This document shows, in pieces, positions 10,437-20,700 of a stretch of DNA of 64,000 bases. Both the position numbers and the translations under genes were made by a program. Each line of letters begins with the position of its first letter. The first letter of the stretch is position 1. Below the pieces are notes generated by a model. That model was not told the origin of the DNA, ran no database searches, and saw nothing but the letters and a program-made list of their open reading frames with translations. Source of the stretch: Nitzschia putrida (taxonomy: Eukaryota > Bacillariophyta > Bacillariophyceae > Bacillariales > Bacillariaceae); contig BLYE01000004.1 of NCBI GenBank assembly GCA_016586335.1, positions 1 to 64,000 of the forward strand, in the 5' to 3' direction.

Positions 10437-12114
10437 ATGGCAGAAGACGGACAACCCGAGACTGTAAGTACTCGTACTCGTACAGAACTGCAGTTGTAGC
10501 AGATGACAAGCCTGGGTACTCGTACCTGGTAGTGGAGAGTGTGTACATGATACATGATGATAGAACCAACGTTAGTAGAGTTCCGTGCAATGCTTCCGTG
10601 CATCCCTCGTGCATTCTATCTACCGGTAGCATTGTTGTATTCATGGCCGACGACGACGACAGGTTGACTGTTGGTGACACTATGACTGACCCTCCTTGCT
10701 CTTTTGTGTGTCCCAAACACAACCAACGCAAATGTGCCAATCGCAGCCCTCGTTCGAGTGGCTTCCCGAAGGCATGGAACCCCTGGCCGACGGAGAGTAC
10801 GACGCCATTGTTCTAGGCACGGGCTTGAAGGAGTGCGTGATCAGTGGATTGCTGTCCGTGAAGGGCAAGCGCGTGTTGCAGTTGGACCGCAACTCGTACT
10901 ACGGCGGAGACGGGGCCTCTCTCAACCTCACGCACCTGTTCGAGAAGTTCCAGGCAGGAGAGGCTCCCGCCAACTTGGGCGCCAACCGAGACTACAACGT
11001 CGACCTGATCCCCAAGTTCATCATGGCCTGTGGAAACCTCACCAAGATGCTCCTCCACACCAAGGTCACGCGCTACTTGGACTTCAAGAGTGTCGCTGGC
11101 TCCTACGTCTACAAGGGCGGCAGCATCCTCAAGGTGCCAGCCACGCCCCAAGAGGCACTCGCCAGCTCCCTCATGGGACTCTTCGAGAAGCGCCGCTTCC
11201 GACAGTTCATCATCTACGTCGACCAGTACGAGCCCGAGAACCCCCAGACCCACGAAGGCCGGGACCTCAACGCCATGACCATGCGCCAGCTCTACACCGA
11301 CTTTGGACTCGTCCCAGACACGCACCAGTTCATTTCACACGCCATGTGCTTGCAGCTCGACGAGGCGCACATGGACCTTCCCGCGCTCCCGACCGTCAAG
11401 GAGCTCAAGACCTACATGTACTCCATGACCCGCTACGGAACCTCCCCTTACATCTACCCCGTCTACGGCTTGGGAGGTTTGCCCGAGGGATTCTCCAGAA
11501 TCTGCGCCATCCACGGAGGAACCTTCATGTTGAACCAGGACATTGATGAGATTCTCTTCGATGACAACGGCGCCGCCTACGGAGTCAAGGCTGGAAACCA
11601 AATGGCCAAGGCAGCCATGGTCATTGGAGACCCATCCTACTTCAAACAAGACAAGATCCGCCCCACCGGAACTGTCGTCCGCTGCATCTGTCTTTTGAAC
11701 CACCCCATCCCCAAAACCAACAACGCCGAGTCTGCCCAAATCATCATTCCTGGACCACAAGTCGGCCGTGTCAATGATGTCTTTGTCTGCTGCATGGGCA
11801 ACGCCTTGCAAGTTACTGCCCCTGGAGTTTATGTCGCTATTGTCTCCACTCTATCCGAAAAGGCTAATCCCGATGAGGACGTCGCCCCCGGTCTGCAATT
11901 GCTCGGTCCCATCCTTACCCGCTTCACTTCCGTCTCTACCACCTACGAGCCTGTCTCCGACGGATCCGCAGACAAGTGTTTCATTAGCAAATCCTTCGAC
12001 GGAACTTCACACTTTGAGGCTGATTGTGATGACCTCTTGAGTTTGTACAAGCGTGTCACTGGAGAGGATTTGGACATGAACATCAATGCCGACAGTGTCG
12101 AGGGAGACTATTAA
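10437..12114 (+). CDS. GDI1: Rab GDP dissociation inhibitor (GDI), two exons
   Basis: Exon 1 is 10437-10463 (MAEDGQPET), the intron is 10464-10746 (GTAAGT...GCAG, phase 0), and exon 2 is 10747-12114. The joined protein has 464 residues, close to the usual 440-460. GDI extracts prenylated GDP-bound Rab GTPases from membranes and recycles them during vesicle traffic. Diagnostic blocks are YDAIVLGTGLKECVISG (FAD-like Rossmann start, conserved region 1), LDRNSYYGGDGASLN, the block VPATPQEALASSLMGLFEKR, and SPYIYPVYGLGGLPEGFSR (Rab-binding region). The unspliced frame would start inside the intron, which is why I prefer the spliced model with its better start context (CACCATGG). Exon 2 begins strongly biased to C-ending codons and becomes less so towards the 3' end. 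A possible AATAAA lies at 12241. Confidence 0.95.
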
Positions 12115-12271
12115 ACCGTCTGTCTCGCTGTATTGGTATACCTCTACTACGTTAGTAGCACCTATAGTTAGTACTCTACTAGTAGTATGGCAATATTATA
12201 TTAGTACAGTACTAGTACAGGTAGTGCTACTACATTGGCAAAATAAAAAACGAGTAGCGTAGCCATATTTT
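12115..12271. other. Convergent 3' spacer with TAGTAC-type palindromes
   Basis: This short spacer between two convergent genes holds several CTAGTAG / AGTACTAGTAC-type inverted motifs (12150-12235) and an AATAAA-like string on the + strand near 12241. Confidence 0.5.
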
Positions 12272-14407
12272 TTAGTTTACAATATTGGCCGTGCCGCCAG
12301 CAGTTTCCATTCCAATCAAGTCCAGCAACAGTTCGTTGGCGTCCAACCCATACCCCACATCCACCAACCATTCCAAGAATCGGAGGGGATCGTTCAATGA
12401 CCCAGCTTCTGTCTCATTGTACCATACCGGACCTACGGGTACTCGCATAGGCCTACCACCGCCACCAATTCGGGGGTCTTGAGGATAATAGTAATAATAC
12501 ACACTGGGAAGCAACGAGGCTCCCGCCACACCTGCAAAAGCTTCTGTCGTCACATCTAGTCGAGCGATTTGAAGCCAACTATCCCAGTGTAAATGACGTA
12601 CCAAACGACCTAGTTGATTCCATAAAACAGACAACCGTTTGCAATGACCACATGTAGGTGCATATGTCATCAATAACGTATGGGCAGAATACCCAAAGCA
12701 TGTACCTTCCATAGCTTTTCCCAAAGTCTCATGCACCAGTCCTTGGAACAAATAATGATGATACGCCGACCATTCATGCACATTGTGAGAGTTGGACGGC
12801 AAGGCAGGAAGTTGCTTCTTTCCTTGACAGAATCTATCAGAGAACACGTTTTCGGAATCCTTGGTCGGGTTTGTCTGCCGCCACGTAGCACCGATATAAC
12901 TTTTTAACTCTGGACCGAGCCGACGGTCCCAAACATCTTGGAAGAACTGCAAAAAGCCAAACGTGGAATCTGAGCTGCTTGGATCTGGATGGTGGTAGAA
13001 ACTTTCTATTCCATTTGTTTCCGAGCGATTGGTATAAACCAAAACGGGAAGTTCAGTACGTAACTCTGACGGATTCTCGTCCCCCAAAGCGGTAGCCAGT
13101 GGATCCAATGTTGACCACAAATCAATTCCGAGTGTCTTCAAGACCCTTGTTTCGGTGGAAGGGACAACAAGGCACACAACCGATGTGTGAAACTGTTGAC
13201 AAGCATTTTCAAACTCGTGAATCATGGAACGGATTCGGGTGGGCACTTCCTTGTTCACAATGTAAGCTCGCATTACATCGTGAAAGTTGAAAACAAGTGT
13301 GGCATGAGCATTATAACAGGGTGCCATGGCAATTGGCATCGTTGATTGACGGTCCCACCACAGAACCGTTGGGCGCAATACTTTCGAAATGGCCTCCTGG
13401 AACTCATTCACCCTCCACTGTACGGCCAGTTGAAGCCCTGTTTCCGAGTGCTTGTCGAACTCATAAACATGGACGAAGTCATCTGCAACAGGAGACGTTG
13501 GGCAATCTTCCAAAATGCAAAACAAAACGTCGAGGCGGGAAGCCATGACAGAGGCATGGGGATCAAACTGTTGGGCAATTTCCGCAGAGGTTGCTTCGCA
13601 GCGACAAAAAATCCAATTGGTGGAAGTTCGGGGAGTGTCATATCCCATTAGAAATTGTATTATGTCTTGCTCTGTGGTAGACAAAAGGGGGTCAAGGGCT
13701 GGGGGGGTGATGAAAGCAGAGAACACGTCATTCTCGTTCAGAAGCACATTTAGTGTTTCAACATTTTGCTGATAAATGGTCATGGTATCCATGTACATCC
13801 AAGTATCGTTGGAAGATGGAGAAACATGTTGTAACCCTCTTTGCACAAGTCGAGAATGCATCAATCGGGTGGCATAGTGACGTAGCCCATCCTGAAGCTC
13901 AAGAGACCCTGGAGGATCTCCCCAATGCCCATTGTATTCCACAGCCCAAAGTTGTTCTCCAGTAAAATCTTGTTTGAAAATAAAAAGAGCCGGAATTGAT
14001 GACAACCCCAATTGGTCAAATATCTGTCTATCCTGGGATGACACGCCAACCTGAAGCGAAGCGAAATATAGCTCATATTGCAACAAACGAGATTCACTCT
14101 CAATATTCCTTTCAACCAAATCTCGGATTGCTTGAAGAAGTTGAAAACTTTCAGCACAATCATCACTGTAAAACAAAACTACCCAGAGGGGTGCAACATC
14201 GCGATCAGTATCTTTGTCACTGGTGGAGATGTACGCTTGCAGTTGCTCCAAGTTTTCCAAGTGGTAAACTTCCCAAGGCGTGGAAGAAGAAACTGAGCTC
14301 TGTTCGGCTGTCACTGCAACCGTCCAACTATGAGGCAGCACACACACCAAAAATACTAGAAGAAAAAGTCTGAAGCCTACTCTAGCTACTGTACCAGTAG
14401 TTGGCAT
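12272..14407 (-). CDS. Secreted/ER thioredoxin-fold protein, PDI-like, one CGHC site
   Basis: This is a 711-residue protein. Residues about 9-33 form a hydrophobic signal peptide (FRLFLLVFLVCVLPHSW). An N-terminal thioredoxin-like unit (about 45-165) has WVVLFYSDDCAES where CxxC would sit, with only one cysteine, so it should not be redox active. It still has the later IPALFIF cis-Pro segment. A C-terminal thioredoxin unit has an intact CGHC at 586-589 (MTYAPTCGHCKRL) and the cis-Pro region LLPSVYYYYY. The middle has scattered cysteines and Asn-x-Ser/Thr sites. No KDEL-like signal ends the protein (...TANIVN). A role as an oxidoreductase or chaperone in the secretory pathway is inferred. Its GTAC-dense upstream region separates it from the giant gene. 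Confidence 0.8.
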   Translation of the reverse strand: MPTTGTVARVGFRLFLLVFLVCVLPHSWTVAVTAEQSSVSSSTPWEVYHLENLEQLQAYISTSDKDTDRDVAPLWVVLFYSDDCAESFQLLQAIRDLVERNIESESRLLQYELYFASLQVGVSSQDRQIFDQLGLSSIPALFIFKQDFTGEQLWAVEYNGHWGDPPGSLELQDGLRHYATRLMHSRLVQRGLQHVSPSSNDTWMYMDTMTIYQQNVETLNVLLNENDVFSAFITPPALDPLLSTTEQDIIQFLMGYDTPRTSTNWIFCRCEATSAEIAQQFDPHASVMASRLDVLFCILEDCPTSPVADDFVHVYEFDKHSETGLQLAVQWRVNEFQEAISKVLRPTVLWWDRQSTMPIAMAPCYNAHATLVFNFHDVMRAYIVNKEVPTRIRSMIHEFENACQQFHTSVVCLVVPSTETRVLKTLGIDLWSTLDPLATALGDENPSELRTELPVLVYTNRSETNGIESFYHHPDPSSSDSTFGFLQFFQDVWDRRLGPELKSYIGATWRQTNPTKDSENVFSDRFCQGKKQLPALPSNSHNVHEWSAYHHYLFQGLVHETLGKAMEGTCFGYSAHTLLMTYAPTCGHCKRLSVLWNQLGRLVRHLHWDSWLQIARLDVTTEAFAGVAGASLLPSVYYYYYPQDPRIGGGGRPMRVPVGPVWYNETEAGSLNDPLRFLEWLVDVGYGLDANELLLDLIGMETAGGTANIVN

Positions 14408-14763
14408 TTTATTTCTTGCTCATTTGAATGGCAGTCTCAAGAAATACTTTTGTGCAGTGCGGTACGGTGGTTACAACAGGTCGTACAGTACCTGTACCGG
14501 TGGTACAAGTACTGTACCGTCCAGCAGGTACGAGTACCAGGTACGGTAAAGTAGTGTACTGCGCCGATGTCTGATGGCTGAGATGGCTGAGATCTATGTA
14601 TATGTACGATGCCGCGTTATCCAAATTGGTTCGACTCTCCCGACTACTCTTGAGGTCGATTTACAGTGCAAGGCACCAAGGTGCAGCAACTACCTAAACG
14701 ACACTAGACTTACAATAATGTATCGTTCAAACCTATACTCTTTTAAGATTGTTTGAATACTTC
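14408..14763. promoter_or_regulatory. Intergenic region with dense GTAC cluster upstream of the PDI-like gene
   Basis: Between 14462 and 14559 I count eleven GTAC tetramers, where fewer than one would be expected by chance. They are arranged as overlapping palindromic strings such as AGTACCTGTACC and GGTACGAGTACC. The cluster lies 55-150 bp upstream of the PDI-like start codon and also downstream of the giant gene. A promoter role is inferred. Confidence 0.4.
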
Positions 14764-17700
14764 TTAACATCCACAACATTCGCATGCGACGGAATCACAA
14801 TCCACAGTGATATCATGAAGTTGGAGGTCGTAGTGATTTGAACAAATCCCTTCGCTTACTTCAGCACTCTGGCCATTTGCATTTCCTAAATTGTTGTAGT
14901 GCAAAGTCAAAGTGTTCAATACACTGAGATTGGCCAACTCAGTAGGAATGTCTCCAGTCAAATTGTTTCCGTGCAAATACAACTGCTGCAATCTTGCTGC
15001 GTTACCGAACTCTGTAGGAATTGGCCCAGTCAACTGGTTATCATCCATATGAACCCGTCGCAAATTCAAAGTACCCAACTCCGTTGGGATGGTACCACCG
15101 ATGTCGTTGTTCTCCATCAACATCACCTGCAAATTGGGCATTGTCTCGGCCATGTACGAAGGAAGGGTACCCGTGAAGCGATTGTATGCAATATCCCAAT
15201 GAACCATGTCAGGGAAACGGAAGATGAAACCGGGAACTGGTCCTTCAAATTGATTAAAAGCAAGTACAAACGTGTCAAGCTCAGACAACGACGAATAGTC
15301 TGGGGGGAAAGTACCAGTGATCATATTGTTCGCCAAAGTGAGCTCGTAGAGCGTAGATAGAATCGACAACTCGGGAGCAAGAGTTCCTTGCAAACCGTTG
15401 TCGTTGATTCGCAAAATCTCGTATTGTTCCACACGATTGCAAGCATCCAAGCCAAGCTGACTGTACCAATCACACTCATGAAGATCACCATTCCAAGAAT
15501 CGTTCTCCAACCAGTCTCCGCCATCTGTTTCGCAGAAGAATACGCTCATAGCGTAGCGCTGGCGAATGCGTTCAGCAGAGAACTCCAAAATATCCTTTCC
15601 AGTACGAAGCCAGTCTCGAGCTTTCGATTGACAACTTGTTGGAATATCAAAAGCAGCCAAGGTGCTTGGAGGCAGCACCGGCGCCAAACCTTCCATGATC
15701 ATCTGGCACGTAGGATCGTCCACACAAGGAATCATACTTCCAGGTTCAGGGTAGTAAGCGTCAGTTGCCGTGGGTGTGGTAGGAGCGCTATCAAAAGCTT
15801 GCGGCCCAGCACTACTTCCAGGAACTGCAACGGCTGCCCCTCCTGTGTTCGCAAGACCACCTGCAACAACACCCAAGGCCAAGAAAGTCCAAGCCGCACA
15901 AGGAACACCAGTGATTGGTTTTGGTTCCTCGTCGTCCTCCTTGGTGTATTCGCTCATGTCATCGTCGGGAGAGGTGAAGTTCATTTCCTCGTCGTCAAGT
16001 GGGGATGAGGGTTCAGTGGCTACCATAGGACGAGGGCGATCATACGGTTCATCAGGTCGAGCGCCACTCCAGTCGTAATTTGGTTCAGACTTCTTCCATA
16101 GGGCATCCTCTGGTTTATCGGCACCCCAATCATAATCTGGTCCTTCTTCATCGCCTTCCCCAGGTCGCGGAACAGCGGACATCGGCTCCGGTCTCGCACC
16201 GGTCCAGTCATACAACGGCTCATCTTTCTTCCACAAGTTATCGTCTGGCTTGTCTGCTGACCAGTCGGCATCGGGTTGGCTTGGTACGAACAACGCATCT
16301 TCGGGCTTGTCATTGCCCCAGTCGTAATCAGGCTCGTCACCTTCTCCTGGTCTAGGAACCGCCGCGAGTTTCTCTGGCCGCGCACCAGACCAATCGTACA
16401 AAGGTTGATCCGCCTTCCATGAGGCATCGTTTGGTTTTTCCACATTCCAATCCACGTCGGGCTTCTCGGCAGACCAGTTCATGTCTGGGCTGCCGCGGGG
16501 TTGGCGGTCCCAGTCAAAAGGCACTTCATCGACAGGTTCCTCGTCATCATCGGTAGTTCGAGGGATTGCACTCACTTGGCCAGGACGCTCAAAAGGCTCG
16601 TCACCTTCTTCGTAGTCTAGAGGTGAGTTGGGGTAGCGCTGCCAACCGAACTCAGGCTCCTCGGGAAGCTTCGGGCGACCATCGCGTGGAATTGAACGGA
16701 CATCTCCGGGCCGGTCGAAAACTTCATCGTCGTCTGGGACACCTGGTACTCGCGATCCAGGAGTTCGAGCCCACTGCATATCAGGATATTCCTCATTTGA
16801 TGGTTTGCCGTCACGAGGGATTGACCTAACATCACCCGGTCTCTCATAGATGTCATCTTCATCTGGGAAATCATTAGGTGTAGGACCTTGGGCTCGCTGC
16901 CACAAATACTCTGGTGAATCTTCCTGGTTTGGCTTTCCGTCTCGTGGGATGGATCTTACGTCACCAGGACGATCGAAAACGTCGTCTTCATCAGGAGTTC
17001 CGGGCAATCTGCTGGACGAAGGTCGCTGCCATTGGGCCTCAGGTGTGTCTTCGTCTCTGGGCTTGCCGTCACGAGGCACGGACCGAACGTCACCAGGGCG
17101 TTCGTAGATGTCATCTTCATCCGGTAGCCCGTCGACATTAGGTTGAGGACCACGTTGCCACAAATACTCAGGCGAATCTTCCGGCTTGGGCCTTCCATCG
17201 CGCGGGACCGACCGAACATCTCCTGGGCGCTCAAAAATGTCATCGTCGAGTGAACCAGGAGCACTATACACAGAACGAGGACGTTGCCACAATACTTCAG
17301 GCTCATCTTCGTCTTTCGGTCTACCATCTCGAGGAATTGAACGAACATCTCCAGGTCGGTCGAAAACTTCATCTTGGTCATCCAAACCAGGACTATCGAC
17401 TCCGGGGGATCTTTGCCAGATGAGCTCGGGTGTATCTGTATCCGAAGGCTTCCCGTCTCGAGGAATTGAGCGGACATCACCTGGCCTATCAAAAATATCA
17501 TCTTCACTAGGTTCACCGGGGAATTTGCCGCCAGGTCCTCTCATCCAAGTCATATCAGGGGTGTCGTCAACCTTAGGTTTTCCATCACGTGGAATGGACC
17601 TTACATCCCCTGGCCTATCAAATACCTCATCTTCCTCGGGAACGCCTGGCACTTGCTCAACTGGAGAACGCGACCACATCATTTCTGGGTAAGTGTCGTC

Positions 17701-20700
17701 GCGTGGTTTGCCATCCCTAGGGATTGACCGGACATCTCCTGGACGGTCGTAGACTTCGTCATCATCTGGGACTCCAGGAACATCATTGCTAGGGCTTCTG
17801 TTCCAGTTCAATTCAGGGAAGTCTTCATCCTTCGGTTTTCCATCACGAGGAATAGATCTGACGTCACCAGGACGATCAAATACTTCATCTTCGTCCGGAA
17901 CACCTGGAACCTTTCCTGTTGGTGTTCGGTTCCACGACAGCTCAGGACTTTCTTCGTCCTTAGGTCTTCCATCGCGAGGAATCGACCTGACATCGCCTGG
18001 TCTGTCAAACACTTCATCTTCATCAGGAACTCCTGGGACCTTCCCAACGCTTGGACGATTCCATGAATGCTCAGGGAACTCTTCGTCCTTGGGCCGCCCA
18101 TCACGGGGGATAGAGCGAACATCACCAGGGCGGTCAAAAATGTCATCATCGTCAGGACTGGAATTGTCGGGGGTGTCCTGGACACGGCCCCAATCAAGCT
18201 CGCCGTCATTGTCTGGAGTAGTAGGAATGCGTTCCCGTGGAATAGAGTTCAAGGCAGCCGGTCTATCGAAAGGCATGTCATCATCATCAGTTACTCCAGG
18301 AACTTCGTCATTCGGTTTCCTCTCCCAAGTTAAATCTGGTGAATCCACATCGTCGGGACCAGCAGGTTGTTTTGGGCGAGGAATTGAACTCATTTGCCCC
18401 GGTCTATCGAACGGCTCGCTAGAATCTGGTGGGTTCTCGGAGTCCAAACCTGGATACCGTTTCCAATCGTACTGAGGAGATACCTCATCGGTCGGCTTCC
18501 CGTCACGTGGGATCGAACGAACATCACCAGGCCTATCAAATGGGGAGTCAACATCATCATCCGCCTCCTCTGGTGGATTCAAAATAGAACGGGCCCAGTC
18601 GTAGTCATTTTCAGGACTATCCTCGTCATTTGGCTGCTTTCCGCGTGGGATACCATTCATACTGGCAGGGCGGTCAAATGGGAATGTTTCCGAATCAGGC
18701 CCCTCAGGAGAATGTTCCGTAGGCAGCCTACTCCACTCAACCTCATTGTCAGTGGTATCCCTTGGGACTCCATCTCGTGGGATAGACCTAACATCTCCAG
18801 GTCTGTCAAATGGAGAATCATCCTCTTCAGAAACACCAGGAATATCATGCGGGTGCTGTCGCCTCCACTCGTAATCAGGGGTATCCATGAACTTGGGCTT
18901 GCCGTCGCGAGGGATGGATCGTACATCACCAGGTCTATCGTACGGGGAATCCTCATCAGGTCCCTCCGGCATCACTCCACCAGGAGCACGAGACCAATCC
19001 AGAGGTGAATCATCACCTGTCTCATCTCCAGGTTGCCTGGGGTGTGGAACCGAGTTCAATTGACCAGGTCTATCGAATGGAATATCCTCATCCGGCACGC
19101 CAGGAACCTTGTTCGATGTTGGGCGACTCCACTCGGTATCAGGAGAATCCTCCGAAGGTGGAAGCCCGTCACGAGGGATGGAGCGTACATCACCGGGACG
19201 ATTGAAGGGGGAATCCTCGTCATCAGGTCCCTCCGGTCTCACACCACCAGGAACACGAGACCAATCCAAAGGTGAATCATCTCCAGTCTCATCTCCGGGT
19301 TGTCTGGGGTGAGGGATCGAATTCAATTGTCCAGGTTTGTCAAATGGGACATCTTCTTCGGGTACACCAGGGGAACGCTGATTCGGCAGTCGATTCCAGT
19401 TCATCTCGTTGTCAGGAGTCTCATCATCTGCTACAGGAACCTGCTGAGGAACAAGAAGCAGCTGCGAAGGTTTATCGAACGGAAGATCTTCCTCAGGGAC
19501 TCCCGGAATCATTGAGGAAGGCTTTCTCATCCATTCAGACTCGGGGATATCCATTTCGCGAGGTACTCCATCACGAGGGATGGAGCGAACATCACCAGGT
19601 CTGTCGAAAGGAGAATCCTCATCAGTAGGACCATCTGGTCTCTCGCCACCGGGAACACGAGACCAATCCAAAGGTGAATCATCACCTGTCTCATCTCCAG
19701 GTTGCCTGGGGTGTGGGACAGAATTCAACTGACCAGGTCTATCGAATGGAATATCCTCATCGGGTACGCCAGGAATCTTGTTCGACGTTGGGCGACTCCA
19801 CTCGGCGTCCGGAGAATCCTCCGAAGGTGGAACCCCATCACGGGGGATGGAGCGAACATCACCAGGGCGATTGAAAGGGGAATCCTCATCGTCAGGTCCT
19901 TCCGGTTTCACTCCACCAGGAGCACGAGACCAATCCAGAGGTGAATCATCATCTGTCTCATCTCCAGGTTGCCTGGGGTGTGGAACCGAATTCAATTGTC
20001 CAGGTTTATCAAATGGAATATCCTCATCCGGCACGCCAGGAACCTTGTTCGATGTTGGGCGACTCCACTCGGTATCAGGAGAATCCTCCGAAGGTGGAAC
20101 CCCATCACGGGGGATGGAGCGAACATCACCAGGGCGATTGAAAGGGGAATCCTCATCGTCAGGTCCTTCCGGTCTCACTCCACCAGGAGCACGAGACCAG
20201 TCTAGAGGTGAATCATCACCTGTCTCATCTCCAGGTTGCCTGGGGTGTGGAACCGAATTCAATTGTCCAGGTTTATCAAATGGAATATCCTCATCCGGCA
20301 CGCCAGGAACCTTGTTCGATGTTGGGCGACTCCACTCGGTATCAGGAGAATCCTCCGAAGGTGGAAGCCCGTCACGAGGGATGGAGCGTACATCACCGGG
20401 ACGATTGAAGGGGGAATCCTCATCGTCAGGTCCTTCCGGTCTCACACCACCAGGAACACGAGACCAATCCAAAGGTGAATCATCTCCAGTCTCATCTCCA
20501 GGTTGTCTAGGGTGCGGGATCGAATTCAATTGTCCAGGTTTGTCGAATGGAACATCTTCATCGGGAACCCCGGGGAATTTCCCGGGACCAGAGCGTACCC
20601 AATCAGAATCAGGGTAGTCGGAAGGAGTCAATTTTCCGTCTCTAGGCAACGACTCGACGTCACCTCTACGGTCGAAAGGGAAATCCTCCTCAGTTGGGGT

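Noticed and set aside
10696..10746. Unspliced N-terminus for GDI
   Set aside because: It would start inside the intron at a non-ATG codon; the spliced exon 1 gives a proper ATG, consensus splice sites and a family-like N-terminus.
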